64,000 nucleotides of DNA from Acinetobacter equi (GCF_001307195.1 NZ_CP012808.1:496001-560000); one strand, 5' to 3'; shown: positions 38,272 through 47,724, counted from the first letter of the stretch. A program made the numbers and translations. Notes: generated from the letters alone by a model not told the origin.

Positions 38272-38296
38272 AAAAGAGCATTTCGATGCTCTTTTT
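38272..38296 (+). terminator. Terminator after the acyl-CoA dehydrogenase gene
   Basis: AAAAGAGCAT-TTCG-ATGCTCTTTTT. Confidence 0.85.
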
Positions 38297-38550
38297 ATAT
38301 CTTGACTTTTTTCCTTCAAGATTTCTTCATTAAGTAAAAGTAATGTTAAAGCATGAACAAATTAAGAAGCACTTTGAATATAAAACAAATTAAAAAGTAT
38401 ACAAAAAAAATTAATAATAATTAAAAATCAATAATATAAAAATAAAAAACACTACTTTAATCAATTTACAAATAGTATATCTATAGCTTCATCGATTCTC
38501 CATTTCTCACCAATAAGATGATCATATTGAATAACAAAGAGTATCTTCAA

Positions 38551-38814
38551 ATGAAAAAACTTATTTCTAGTCTTATGATCGGTTTAATTGCATCAACTTG
38601 TGCTATAACGACAATGGCAGCACCTCACGATCATAAAAAACAGCCTGCCCCACATCAGATAAACAAAAAACCATTACCACATAAACATGTGACACAACAA
38701 AATATGAAACCTGCTCATCAAAGCAATCATTTCAATAAAACGCATTATAAAAATAATCAGCACTTTGCTCATCAAGTTAAACCTATACCACCAAAATACA
38801 ACCAACATCGTTAA
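38551..38814 (+). CDS. Small secreted His-rich protein
   Basis: 87 residues from the ATG at 38551, which begins a signal peptide (MKKLISSLMIGLIASTCAI, then TTMAA). The mature 64 residues contain eleven His, many Lys, Gln and Pro, and no Cys. His-rich periplasmic peptides often bind metals such as Cu, Ni or Zn, but I recognise no family. An upstream in-frame ATG (38518) gives an unlikely N-terminus. A terminator follows. Confidence 0.65.
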   Translation: MKKLISSLMIGLIASTCAITTMAAPHDHKKQPAPHQINKKPLPHKHVTQQNMKPAHQSNHFNKTHYKNNQHFAHQVKPIPPKYNQHR

Positions 38815-38819
38815 AATAC

Positions 38820-38847
38820 AAAAAGAGCGCCTAAGCGCTCTTTTTTA
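38820..38847. terminator. Bidirectional terminator
   Basis: AAAAGAGCGC-CTAA-GCGCTCTTTTTT between converging genes. Confidence 0.9.
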
Positions 38848-38866
38848 TCTTCTAATAAAAGTAAAA

Positions 38867-39538
38867 TTAGAATTTATAGCGTACACCAAGATAGAATTCA
38901 TTCTTCTCTAGGTGAGCTTTCATTTGCTCATCTTGTAAACCACGAGCATTATTGAAAACGTTCATACCACTTTCCACTTTACCTAAGTCTACATAACGGT
39001 AGCCAAGATCAACATTTACTTGTTGAATTGGGTTATAGCTTACACCTGCACCAATGCTATAAGCCAAGTTAGTATCTGTATTTGAAGCATATTGACGAGT
39101 TTCATTACCTTGCCAACCGCTAGATTTAACTTTCGCTACACCTAAACCAACTGAACCAAATAATGATACATTTTCATAAACCTCAACATCACGGTAAGCA
39201 TTTAAGAACATACTTTGTGTTTTAACTTTATGATGATTAAAGCTTGTTGGGAAAGTCGTAGATCCACTCGTATATTCAAAATCTTTTTCGAATGAATATT
39301 CTACTTCTGTTCTCCAATTGTTTTGATAATCATAACCAAGTGCAATTGTTGGAGTTGTTACATGTTGCTTGTCATCACCAGCAACAAATTGACCAATACC
39401 TGGACGTAAACTAGTATCCATGCTTTTTGCTTTTTGATCTGTATAAGCTACTTTTACAGAAGCATAGTAGTTATCAGTGAAAGCAAATGTTGATGTTGAA
39501 ACTAATAATACATTCGCTAAAAGGAAAATTTTTTTCAT
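38867..39538 (-). CDS. Outer-membrane beta-barrel protein (opacity/OmpA-like 8-strand type)
   Basis: 223 residues. Signal peptide MKKIFLLANVLLVSTSTFA is cut before FTDNYY. The mature part alternates polar and hydrophobic residues in the pattern of beta strands (YYASVKVAYTDQKA, TPTIALGYDYQNNW, SLFGSVGLGVAKV, VNVDLGYRYVDLG) and ends in Phe, the BAM signal. Function is unknown; such proteins often act in adhesion or envelope stability. A 656-bp upstream region without genes suggests complex regulation. Confidence 0.8.
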   Translation of the reverse strand: MKKIFLLANVLLVSTSTFAFTDNYYASVKVAYTDQKAKSMDTSLRPGIGQFVAGDDKQHVTTPTIALGYDYQNNWRTEVEYSFEKDFEYTSGSTTFPTSFNHHKVKTQSMFLNAYRDVEVYENVSLFGSVGLGVAKVKSSGWQGNETRQYASNTDTNLAYSIGAGVSYNPIQQVNVDLGYRYVDLGKVESGMNVFNNARGLQDEQMKAHLEKNEFYLGVRYKF

Positions 39539-40194
39539 ATTTAATCCGTAAACTCTAAAACAAAATGATGCTTTTTATAACAATTAAAGAAAGCCTTGTT
39601 TTAATGAGTGCTTAGTCTTAACCCTATAATCGCTATAAAATTACTTTTAAGCATTAATTGTATAAAAGATGTTTGAGCATCCCATTTTTACTATGCTCTA
39701 CAAAATTCTACTTAACGAAGCAAACAGGCTTGTTAATTGCAAGTAAAATTCGCGACATAATTCACATTAATAATATATCGCTTAATTAATGATCCTTTTT
39801 ATTGTTTTTGTTGCGCATTTGTTTTGTTTTATTCACTTAATGTTTATTAAAATATATATTATTCACATGAATATAATAAATTAATACCAATCATTTACAT
39901 TTACTTCATTTTTTTATCCTATTTTTACAAAGCATTTATATAATAAAGAGTTAAAACATTTTTTTATCATCATAAAATTATATTTTTCTGTATTTATCCT
40001 CATAAGATAATCACAATGATTATTATAAAAGCTAAAAGACATAATAAAATATAAATTAGCTATTTAATTTAAATATTAAAACATGAATTATCACGTAAAT
40101 ATTTAAAATAAACAATAGCAAAATATCTTTTATGTCACCATAAACACTTAAAATAAAATATATTTTTATAATCTACATCAATATTTAAATACTA
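39539..40194. other. 656-bp gene-free AT-rich region
   Basis: Upstream of the outer-membrane barrel gene and downstream of the GNAT gene. Extremely AT-rich with no ORF, hairpin or tandem repeat that stands out. A Fur-like stretch (GATAATCACAATGATTATT, 40006-40024) is noted but lies about 470 bp from the nearest start. It may carry several promoters or an unrecognised RNA. Confidence 0.4.
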
Positions 40195-40641
40195 TTAACT
40201 TATATTTTTTCGATATTGAATAAAACCAACATTTTCAGCAATATTATTATAAAGTTTTCTCGCTATATGATTATCCTTATGAGTCAACCAGTAAACACGT
40301 GTACATTTTTGTGACTCTGCTTCTACATATACTGCTTCAATTAATTGTTTACCTAAACCTTGTGCACGTTGGTTTTTCATCACGAATAAATCTTGCAAAT
40401 AACAATATTGCCCTTCTGTCCATGTAGAAAGGTGATAAATATAATGAACAAAACCAATTAATTGCCCTTTATTCTCAACAATAAAACATCCCATTTCATT
40501 TGAACGTTGAATCAGACGATTGAAAGTAAGCTGTGAAAGCTCATCATGTGAACTGACCTGATAAAAATGTTGATACGCTTTCCAAAGCACAAGCCATTGT
40601 GAATAATCTTGTTCTTTCAATTTTCGTAAGATTGTTGTCAT
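40195..40641 (-). CDS. GNAT family N-acetyltransferase
   Basis: 148 residues with the GNAT acetyl-CoA binding motif A QDLFVMKNQRAQGLGKQLIEAV (about 84-105) and the later HKDNHIARKLYNNI segment. It moves acetyl from acetyl-CoA to an amine, substrate unknown. ATG at 40641. Its 3' end is followed by the long gene-free region. Confidence 0.85.
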   Translation of the reverse strand: MTTILRKLKEQDYSQWLVLWKAYQHFYQVSSHDELSQLTFNRLIQRSNEMGCFIVENKGQLIGFVHYIYHLSTWTEGQYCYLQDLFVMKNQRAQGLGKQLIEAVYVEAESQKCTRVYWLTHKDNHIARKLYNNIAENVGFIQYRKNIS

Positions 40642-40872
40642 TTAAATTATTTCATCCATATTTATTTTAAATTTTCATCTAAATTTCTAGTTCCATCTAA
40701 AAACTAAACTCTGATTTCCTAAAAATATTACAATTTCTTAATATTTTAAAACCAATTAATTGCTGAATTATAAATGAATTTTGTAAAAGTATTGAGCGCT
40801 AATTTTATATTGAATGATCTAGAAAGCAGTAGATTTAAATTTTCATAACTACCTTCTAGAATCAGTTTTCTC

Positions 40873-42027
40873 TTACAAGAATTCTTCTAATACAGAGTTT
40901 AAAAAAATATGTCCCTGCTCTGTACAAGATAATCTTTCAACATCATTTTCCATTAATTGACGTTGCCGCAAAGATTCTAATAATTCATATAAAGTTGCTA
41001 ATTCTAATCCTGTCCGTTCTCTATAAAGTTTTGCTGCAACGCCATGATTTAAACGCAATGCATTCATCATAAATTCAAATGGCATATCTACATCTTCAAT
41101 CCGCTTAAACTGCAAGTGTTCAGCTGGCACCTTTGCTAAGTAATCCTTTGGTAAACGTGTTTTCTGAAAGCGATAAACACCATCAAACTGTGTTACTTTT
41201 CCATGAGCTCCAGCACCAATTGCCAAATAATCACCAAATTGCCAATAGTTTAAATTATGTGTAGATGGTAATTCTTTACGCCATGCTGATACTTCATAAT
41301 TAATAAAACCATTGGCTCTTAAATAAGCTTCACCTTGTTCTTGAATAGCTTCTAATACATCATCTACTGGTAGAATTGGCTTTGTACGGAAAAAAACAGT
41401 GTTGGGTTCAATCGTAAGTTGATACCAAGAAATATGCGTTGCACCATTTTCAACTGCGAGCTTTAAATCATTTAAAGCTTGATCTAATGTTTGCTCTGGT
41501 AAACCGTGCATTAAGTCAACATTAATTCGCTGAAATCCAGCATCTTTTGCATGATGAATCGCAGAAATTGCATCTTCATTAGAATGAATTCGCCCTAATG
41601 CTTTTAGATGATCTGTGTTAAAGCTCTGTACACCTAGTGATAATCGATTAATACCAGCCGCTAAATATCCAGCAAATGGATCATGCTCAACAGTCCCAGG
41701 ATTTGCTTCTAAAGTAATCTCACATTGATCTTCAAATGACAAAATTGCTTTTAACTGAGTAAACAACCATTGATAGCCCACCGCAGAAATTAGAGATGGG
41801 GTTCCTCCACCAATAAATACACTATGAATTTTTCGCCCCTGAGCAAATTCAACCTGTGTTTTAAAATCTTCAACCAAGGCATGTAAATATTCTTGTTCTA
41901 AATCTAAGGATAATTTTCCATCAGGTACCGCATGCGAATTAAAATCACAATATGGGCACTTACGCACACACCAAGGCATATGAATATATAAAGATAAAGG
42001 AATAAGTGTAGGATTTAACTCAGCCAA
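40873..42027 (-). CDS. hemW: Radical SAM haem chaperone HemW
   Basis: 384 residues. YIHMPWCVRKCPYCDFNSH has C-x3-C-x2-C but Phe where HemN has the fourth Cys, the hallmark of HemW, a haem-binding radical SAM protein that inserts haem into respiratory enzymes and does not make coproporphyrin. GGGTPSLIS and the C-terminal HemN domain are intact. A TTG at 42027 must be the start, because an in-frame stop lies four codons upstream and no ATG precedes the motif. Confidence 0.9.
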   Translation of the reverse strand: MAELNPTLIPLSLYIHMPWCVRKCPYCDFNSHAVPDGKLSLDLEQEYLHALVEDFKTQVEFAQGRKIHSVFIGGGTPSLISAVGYQWLFTQLKAILSFEDQCEITLEANPGTVEHDPFAGYLAAGINRLSLGVQSFNTDHLKALGRIHSNEDAISAIHHAKDAGFQRINVDLMHGLPEQTLDQALNDLKLAVENGATHISWYQLTIEPNTVFFRTKPILPVDDVLEAIQEQGEAYLRANGFINYEVSAWRKELPSTHNLNYWQFGDYLAIGAGAHGKVTQFDGVYRFQKTRLPKDYLAKVPAEHLQFKRIEDVDMPFEFMMNALRLNHGVAAKLYRERTGLELATLYELLESLRQRQLMENDVERLSCTEQGHIFLNSVLEEFL

Positions 42028-42145
42028 GTAGAAAACTCAAAATAGTAAAATATAATTAATTTTATCATGCTCAGTTCAGCATCTCATGCAATATCTGCGA
42101 AATTAAATTAGACTGAAGATTAGAATAAAAAACAAACTGTGAGCA

Positions 42146-42607
42146 ATGATGAAAATGTATGGATTACTCTTTTTACTTATTCCATTAGCAATAGGAATTG
42201 GCGTTGCTTTGACATTGCAAACAGCGATTAATAGTCAACTTAAAGAATATCTATCCTCACATCTACAAACTGCACTTTTCTCATTTTTGATTGGTACAAT
42301 AGCACTTTGTTGTTTAGTATTTATCGAAAATTCTGAGAAGCCTAATCTACATCAAATTCTAACAATACCTTGGTATTTATGGCTTGGTGGTTACTTAGGA
42401 GCCTATGCAATTACAGTAAGTATCTTTTCTGCTCCCAAACTTGGTTTTCTTAGCTTTTCAGGATTAGTGATTTTTGGTCAAATTATGACTTCTATGATTT
42501 TAGATCATTATGGATTTTTAGGTGTTGATAAAACACCCATTCATTGGCAACGTTTTCTAGGTGGTGTAGTGATTTTTATTGGTGTGCTTCTCACTTTACA
42601 ACGCTAA
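42146..42607 (+). CDS. DMT/YdcZ-like (DUF606) small membrane protein
   Basis: 153 residues with about five hydrophobic helices, resembling the YdcZ (DUF606) half-size drug/metabolite transporter family (LQTAINSQL, LSFSGLVIFGQIMTSMILDHYG, RFLGGVVIFIGV). Such proteins often act in pairs; only one is here, 37 bp before abeM, so they probably share a transcript. Confidence 0.75.
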   Translation: MMKMYGLLFLLIPLAIGIGVALTLQTAINSQLKEYLSSHLQTALFSFLIGTIALCCLVFIENSEKPNLHQILTIPWYLWLGGYLGAYAITVSIFSAPKLGFLSFSGLVIFGQIMTSMILDHYGFLGVDKTPIHWQRFLGGVVIFIGVLLTLQR

Positions 42608-42644
42608 GACCTTCACATTAAGCACAAAATTATGAGTATATTCA

Positions 42645-44003
42645 GTGTCTAAAGTTACCAGTACACGCTATGAGTTAAAGCAACTGTTCCAATTAATGAT
42701 TCCTATTTTAGTCACTCAATTTGCCCAAGCAGGTTTTGGTCTTATTGATACAATTATGGCAGGTCACTTATCTGCTCATGATTTAGCAGCTATTGCTGTT
42801 GGTGTTGGTTTATGGATTCCAATCATGCTACTTTTTAGCGGTATTATGATTGCAACAACACCACTTGTTGCAGAAGCATATGGTGCAAAGACACCTGAAA
42901 AAATTGCAACAATTGCTCGTCAATCTTTATGGGTTGCTTTAATTCTTGGGATTATTGCAGGACTCATTTTACAAGCTATGCCACTTCTCTTGCCTTTTTT
43001 AGGAATACCTGAAAACCTGTTACCAAAGGCAAGTCTGTTTTTACATGCCATAGGTTTTGGGATGCCTGCTGTCACTATGTATGCTGCACTTAGAGGTTAT
43101 TCTGAAGCTTTGGGGCATCCTAGACCTGTAACTGTCATTAGCCTTATTGCTCTTGTCGCATTAATTCCTCTTAATTTTATTTTTATGCATGGTCTCGGAC
43201 CTATTCCTGCTTTAGGTTCAGCTGGATGTGGTTTTGCAACAGCAATTTTACAATGGCTCATGTTAATTGCTCTTGCAATTTATATTTTAAAAGCATCATC
43301 TTATAAAAAAACACAGCCATTAAAAACATTCGAAAAAATAGATACTTTTTGGGTAAAACGAATTTTAAAACTTGGCTTACCAATTGGTTTAGCTATATTT
43401 TTTGAAGTCAGCTTATTTAGTACAGCAGCTATTGTATTAAGCCCATTAGGAGAAATTACAATCGCAGCTCATCAAATTGCAATGTCATTGACATCTATTT
43501 TATTTATGATTCCAATGTCGTTAGCAATTGCTTTAACCATTCGTATTGGCATTCATTATGGTGAAAAAAATATCGTTGCGATGCGTAAAGTTCAAGTTAT
43601 TGGTCTTTTAACTGCAACAATTCTCGCCTTGATTTCAATGACATTCTTATGGTGTTTAAGACCTGAAATTATTGCATTATATACACAAGACTATGCTGTT
43701 GCAGAAATTGCAATGCATCTTATTTTATTTGCAATTGCTTACCAACTTATGGATTCATGGCAAGTCAGTGCAGCCGGCTGTTTAAGAGGCATGCAGGATA
43801 CTAAAGCACCTATGTGGATTACAATGATTGCATATTGGATTGTTGCTTTTCCAATTGGTGTCTATTTAGTTCGATATACAGACACTGGAGCTGGTGGTGT
43901 ATGGATTGGCCTTATTATTGGTTTAACTGTCGCTTGTACACTTTTACTTACTCGTTTATACGCCAACAATAAAAAACTCAATCAACAATTTAATATTTCA
44001 TAA
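42645..44003 (+). CDS. abeM: MATE efflux transporter, AbeM orthologue
   Basis: 452 residues, 12 hydrophobic helices in two bundles of six. The N-terminus (ELKQLFQLMIPILVTQFAQAGFGLIDTIMAGHLSAHD) and the SALGHPRP-like and GCLRGMQDT segments match AbeM of A. baumannii, an H+-coupled exporter of fluoroquinolones, aminoglycosides and cationic dyes. The GTG at 42645 is the start; the ATG nearby at 42632 is out of frame. Followed by a strong stem-loop. Confidence 0.85.
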   Translation: MSKVTSTRYELKQLFQLMIPILVTQFAQAGFGLIDTIMAGHLSAHDLAAIAVGVGLWIPIMLLFSGIMIATTPLVAEAYGAKTPEKIATIARQSLWVALILGIIAGLILQAMPLLLPFLGIPENLLPKASLFLHAIGFGMPAVTMYAALRGYSEALGHPRPVTVISLIALVALIPLNFIFMHGLGPIPALGSAGCGFATAILQWLMLIALAIYILKASSYKKTQPLKTFEKIDTFWVKRILKLGLPIGLAIFFEVSLFSTAAIVLSPLGEITIAAHQIAMSLTSILFMIPMSLAIALTIRIGIHYGEKNIVAMRKVQVIGLLTATILALISMTFLWCLRPEIIALYTQDYAVAEIAMHLILFAIAYQLMDSWQVSAAGCLRGMQDTKAPMWITMIAYWIVAFPIGVYLVRYTDTGAGGVWIGLIIGLTVACTLLLTRLYANNKKLNQQFNIS

Positions 44004-44010
44004 TGTCAAA

Positions 44011-44050
44011 ATTCCGCTTTCAATAAGAAAATGAAAGCGGAATTGCTTCT
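44011..44050. terminator. Terminator after abeM
   Basis: ATTCCGCTTTCA (44011-44022) / TGAAAGCGGAAT (44032-44043), 12-bp stem, then a T-rich run. Confidence 0.8.
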
Positions 44051-44260
44051 TTATAATTTTTCTAATTCATCTTTTAAACCTTGAGGAACATCTGCTTCCT
44101 CAACTTGTTCTTTCATCACCGCCTGTCCAACAATGACATCTGTTCCATTAAAAGTCATCGTAGGTAAGCCATATAGCTCATAACCTTCATTTAATGCTTT
44201 TGTTACACGTGCACAAAATTTTGCATCATCTTTACCTGTAATAAAACGATAAACTTTCAT
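44051..44260 (-). CDS. DUF1737 domain protein
   Basis: 69 residues, MKVYRFITGKDDAKFCARVTKALNEGYELYG, a DUF1737 protein. The pattern YRFxxGxDD...ALNEGYELxG is typical. Function unknown. Small, soluble, acidic C-terminus. It is convergent with abeM. Confidence 0.85.
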   Translation of the reverse strand: MKVYRFITGKDDAKFCARVTKALNEGYELYGLPTMTFNGTDVIVGQAVMKEQVEEADVPQGLKDELEKL

Positions 44261-44585
44261 ATTTTTCTACATTCATTTCATTGTAAATAGATAGATTTAT
44301 TTTAATATTCTTTAGTATAAATAAAAGATCTAAATCGTTTATTTATAGATATTCTCATTTCTAATTTTCTACCGATTATATTTTAAAGGTTGATACTATT
44401 GCATTTTGAGTACCATATTGAATAAAAAGTGTGTTATTTAAGCTAAGCTCCCATTGCAGCTTTAGCAATCATGAAGAGCTTAAGAAGGTCTAGAAACACA
44501 ATATCTACAATTAACAGTAGGCAATAATTGTATTGTCACCTATTATCAAATACATATGATAAATGATGATCCTAAGGAATCTGGC
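44261..44585. other. Non-coding region between DUF1737 and aarF-like genes
   Basis: 325 bp of AT-rich DNA between divergent genes. Weak inverted repeat ACAATTA/TAATTGT near 44506. No gene or clear promoter found; it should carry promoters in both directions. Confidence 0.4.
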
Positions 44586-45884
44586 ATGGCAAAATCGGCA
44601 AGTACACCCGGTCGTCGCTTTATGAAACTTGCAAGTATGACAGCAAGTATCACCACTAAAACGGTATCAAACTCACTAAAAAATTTGACTGCAAATGAAG
44701 AACAAAAAAATGCAGCACGTAGTCAACTTTTTCAAGAAATAGGCTTACAAATTGCCAACACATTAGGTGAGATGAAAGGCGCTGTTATGAAAGTGGGACA
44801 GATTGCCTCACAATATAAAGATATATTTCCACCTGAAGTTGCAAAAGCAATTGCTAAATTACAGCGCCAAGCTCCCCCCATGCCTTTTTCTGAAATAAAA
44901 ACTCAAATTGAAAAAGAGCTTGGAAAACCTTTAAATGAAATTTTTAAAAGCTTTGATGAAACGCCTTTTGCCGCAGCCTCTATTGGTCAAGTGCATAAAG
45001 CAATCCTACCAAGTGGCGAACAAGTCGTTGTAAAAGTGCAATATCCTGGTGTTGATGAAGCTTGTGAAAGTGATTTAAAACAAGTTCGTTTAGCATTACG
45101 CTTAATGGGTGTAATTAAAATAGATCGAAAGCTACAAGATAAACTGTTTACAGAAATTCAAGAAAGCCTAGATAATGAGCTAAACTATCAAATTGAAGCA
45201 CAAAATTTAGAAGTAGCTCGTACATTTCATGCCGCTTTAGATAGCAAAATACTTATTCCTCGTGTATTCAAAGAATATTCTACTCGCCATATTTTAACAC
45301 TTAGTTTTGAACCTGGTGAAAGCATTGAAACTGCAAGTACATGGTCTCTCACATTACGTAATGAACTTGGAAAACGACTTTTCAAAGCCATGGGACAAGA
45401 GATTTTCTTCTTAAAACGTTTCCATTGTGATCCCCATCCTGGAAATTTTGCTTTTAGAGAAGATGGGACTGTCATTGTTTATGATTATGGTGGTGTAAAA
45501 GTTTTATCAAATGAAATTGTTCAAAATTTTAAATCACTTATTCAAGCCTCTAGAAAACATGATATTCCAACCATAGAACAAAAATTAGATGCTCTACAAT
45601 CCATTACGGAACAGGGGAAATTTCCAACCGAGCTTTATGAAGCATGGTTGGATGTTTTACTGCGACCTTTAACTGGAACATATGATTTTGAAGAAAATTC
45701 AGCTCATCATGATGGTGTTGAATTGGTAAAATCATCTTTAAAATATTGGGATGTCTTTAAACCCTCACCTGATACATTAATGGTTAATCGAACCGTATCT
45801 GGTCATTACTGGAATTTAATTCATTTAAAAGTTCATGATGATCTCACTGATATTTTTGAAGAACTTGTTCCACCACAATCTTAG
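44586..45884 (+). CDS. AarF/UbiB (ABC1) family atypical kinase
   Basis: 432 residues from ATG 44586, which has AAGGA upstream; an earlier ATG (44556) has no such site. Conserved ABC1 motifs: KxGQ in GAVMKVGQIASQYKD (about 65), VVKVQYPGVDEA, CDPHPGNFAF (about 285) and the DFG-like YDYGG. Members include UbiB, which works in ubiquinone synthesis as an ATPase. No ubi genes neighbour it here, so the exact role is unclear. A stem-loop follows. Confidence 0.85.
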   Translation: MAKSASTPGRRFMKLASMTASITTKTVSNSLKNLTANEEQKNAARSQLFQEIGLQIANTLGEMKGAVMKVGQIASQYKDIFPPEVAKAIAKLQRQAPPMPFSEIKTQIEKELGKPLNEIFKSFDETPFAAASIGQVHKAILPSGEQVVVKVQYPGVDEACESDLKQVRLALRLMGVIKIDRKLQDKLFTEIQESLDNELNYQIEAQNLEVARTFHAALDSKILIPRVFKEYSTRHILTLSFEPGESIETASTWSLTLRNELGKRLFKAMGQEIFFLKRFHCDPHPGNFAFREDGTVIVYDYGGVKVLSNEIVQNFKSLIQASRKHDIPTIEQKLDALQSITEQGKFPTELYEAWLDVLLRPLTGTYDFEENSAHHDGVELVKSSLKYWDVFKPSPDTLMVNRTVSGHYWNLIHLKVHDDLTDIFEELVPPQS

Positions 45885-45892
45885 CAACACAG

Positions 45893-45922
45893 AGCCCAAT
45901 AGATAATTTTGGGCTTTTCTTT
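45893..45922 (+). terminator. Terminator after the aarF-like gene
   Basis: AGCCCAA / TTGGGCT with a 9-nt loop, then TTTCTTT. Confidence 0.75.
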
Positions 45923-45928
45923 ACTTCT

Positions 45929-45951
45929 TTATTGTTATGTTATAACATTTC
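45929..45951. promoter_or_regulatory. Zur box before rpmE2
   Basis: The core ATGTTATAACAT (45937-45948) is a perfect palindrome within TTATTGTTATG...CATTTC and matches the Zur sites known ahead of C-minus L31 genes. It covers the spacer of a promoter TTGTTA (45932-45937) / TATGTA (45954-45959). Zinc-loaded Zur should repress the gene. Confidence 0.75.
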
Positions 45952-45980
45952 ACTATGTAAATTATTTGAGAGAACTTATC

Positions 45981-46235
45981 ATGCGTCCAAATATTCATCC
46001 AGAATATCGTGAAGTTTTATTCCATGATACGAATGCCGATGCTTATTTCTTAATTGGAAGCACTTTAAAAACGGCTCAAACAAAAGAATATGAAGGGAAC
46101 ATTTACCCTTATGTGAGTTTAGATATTTCAAGTGCATCTCACCCATTTTATACGGGTGAACAGCGTCAGGTTAATAATGAAGGGCGAATTGCAAACTTTA
46201 ATAAACGCTTCCAACGTTTCAAACGCTCACATTAA
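45981..46235 (+). CDS. rpmE2: Type B (zinc-independent) 50S ribosomal protein L31
   Basis: 84 residues, [29 protein letters not shown]. It lacks all cysteines of zinc-binding L31. In many bacteria this paralogue replaces the zinc form when zinc is scarce, so that ribosomal zinc is freed. GAGAGAA precedes the ATG at 45981. Its Zur box fits this role. The zinc form is not in the window. Confidence 0.92.
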   Translation: MRPNIHPEYREVLFHDTNADAYFLIGSTLKTAQTKEYEGNIYPYVSLDISSASHPFYTGEQRQVNNEGRIANFNKRFQRFKRSH

Positions 46236-46279
46236 TATAATATTAATTTCTTCAGCTTTATTTATACTGGTCATCTTAT

Positions 46280-46314
46280 GGAACCAAAATTACTCCAGAT
46301 TTGGTTCCTTTTTT
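46280..46314 (+). terminator. Terminator after rpmE2
   Basis: GGAACCAAA / TTTGGTTCC followed by six T. Confidence 0.85.
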
Positions 46315-46331
46315 ATGCGCAAAATTTAATA

Positions 46332-46715
46332 TTAGCGTGTATGTAATACGCTATTAAAAATATAAAAACCAAATGCTAATAATAAAATACCAATAATAAG
46401 ACTACTCATAACATAAACCAAAGCAATACTTATATTCCCTTGTTTTAATAGCGTAAAAGTTTCCAAACCAAAACTAGAAAATGTAGTGAAACCACCTAAG
46501 ATGCCCACCATTAAAAATAGTCGAGCTTCAGTTTGTAAGAATATGTACTTTTGTGAAAATGCAAAAAAAACACCTGCTAAAAAGCATCCGAATAAATTGA
46601 CTGACCATGTTGACCATGGAAATACACCACTTGGCTTAGCTAGCCATAAACTGACGCCATAGCGAAAACTAGCGCCAATTGCTCCCCCACATGCAACTAA
46701 AAGCCAATTCATCAT
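46332..46715 (-). CDS. crcB: Fluoride-specific ion channel CrcB/Fluc
   Basis: 127 residues with four helices and the conserved GGxxGAxxRY (residues 10-19), the WSVNLFGCFLAG stretch and GGFTTFSSF motifs. It exports fluoride as a dual-topology dimer. Usually a fluoride riboswitch precedes the gene; I saw none in the upstream 200 bp. A second ATG one codon later is an equal start option. Confidence 0.93.
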   Translation of the reverse strand: MMNWLLVACGGAIGASFRYGVSLWLAKPSGVFPWSTWSVNLFGCFLAGVFFAFSQKYIFLQTEARLFLMVGILGGFTTFSSFGLETFTLLKQGNISIALVYVMSSLIIGILLLAFGFYIFNSVLHTR

Positions 46716-46929
46716 GTCATTTTCTCTGCTTCATTAGGCACTCATTTTATCCCTTTTTTTTATAAAAGATGAAGAATGAGTTGTCTTTATATCCCCAAAG
46801 TTATTAAAATTTTCTTATGAACAAAATCTCTTTTATCTACCATATAATTTTATATCGAGAAGACTAAATATCCTAAGTAAAGCTTGATATAGTTAAACCG
46901 CTTATTGCTTAAACTTTATGGAATTTAAA

Positions 46930-47262
46930 ATGGCTCACGAACTATTAGCAAAACTCAAGGCTGGAGAAGCAAAGTTTTCCGACGTTATTGCACATATTGA
47001 TGCTCATTTTCATCATACACCAACAGCATTTCGTAATGGTCTACAACAAAATGCTGCGACAGAAAATCAAGGCAGTGCCAAAGTATTTACATTTGCTAAA
47101 CTAAATGAATTAGATCAAGAACAAACTTTAACTTTATTTGCTGAACATTATGCAGCTGTAATTGCAACACCTGATGCAACAGATCATCAAAATATTCGTC
47201 AATTTATGGTTAATGGTTGGGATGGTATTGCGTTTGAAGGTACTGCGCTCAGTATCAAATAA
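46930..47262 (+). CDS. HopJ family protein
   Basis: 110 residues. The family (type III effector HopJ in Pseudomonas syringae) is also chromosomal in many non-pathogens, so an effector role is unlikely here. The start ATG at 46930 has GGA upstream; an ATG four codons earlier exists. Soluble, acidic; contains a FAEHYAAVIATPDATDHQNIRQFM motif. Followed by a clear terminator. Confidence 0.7.
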   Translation: MAHELLAKLKAGEAKFSDVIAHIDAHFHHTPTAFRNGLQQNAATENQGSAKVFTFAKLNELDQEQTLTLFAEHYAAVIATPDATDHQNIRQFMVNGWDGIAFEGTALSIK

Positions 47263-47273
47263 ATTCATATAAG

Positions 47274-47299
47274 AAGGGATCGCTTGATCCCTTTTTTAT
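47274..47299. terminator. Terminator after the hopJ-like gene
   Basis: AAGGGATC-GCTT-GATCCCTTTTTT; A-rich sequence on the far side also serves the convergent gene. Confidence 0.88.
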
Positions 47300-47310
47300 T
47301 TTTCAAAAAT

Positions 47311-47724
47311 TTAAGAAATACGGATACGACACACCCATTCATCTATAGATGTCTCATTTTCCCAAGCACGAGCATGCCTAATTTTAATAACTTCCTCACC
47401 AGGCTGTATTGCCCTAAACTTAAAAATTTTATTACCACCTTGACCAAGCATCGCTGAATCATTGGTTTTTTTTGCGTCTGAAATGTATGTTTCTTCAACT
47501 TTAAATAGCTTCAATGGGTCTTCTAAAGACCAACCATAACCTGTCGATGGATTTTCTTTTAATGTCAACTCTACAGTTTGATTAACATCCATTTCTAATA
47601 ATATTGGACATTTTTGCTGTTGTGTAAAAATATACGTTTTACCATCTACGGTAGAACTCATTCCTGAACATCCCACAAATAAACATCCAAGAGATAACAA
47701 TACAATTAATTTAATTTTTTTCAT
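47311..47724 (-). CDS. Chagasin-like (I42) protease-inhibitor lipoprotein
   Basis: 137 residues. A lipobox LFVGC at about 15-19 ends the signal peptide. The mature domain has the three inhibitory loops of chagasin: NPSTGYGW (about 58-65), GQGGNK (about 93-98) and RAWE (about 119-122). I42 inhibitors block papain-like cysteine proteases. Possible roles are guarding envelope proteins or countering host proteases. Three bp separates it from the gene upstream (47728), so they form an operon. Confidence 0.85.
   Translation of the reverse strand: MKKIKLIVLLSLGCLFVGCSGMSSTVDGKTYIFTQQQKCPILLEMDVNQTVELTLKENPSTGYGWSLEDPLKLFKVEETYISDAKKTNDSAMLGQGGNKIFKFRAIQPGEEVIKIRHARAWENETSIDEWVCRIRIS

Noticed and set aside
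40006..40024. Fur-box-like sequence
   Set aside because: About 15 of 18 positions fit, but the region is so AT-rich that such matches are expected, and it is about 470 bp from the nearest downstream start.
46716..46929. Fluoride riboswitch before crcB
   Set aside because: No matching conserved motif was seen upstream of the gene on the minus strand.
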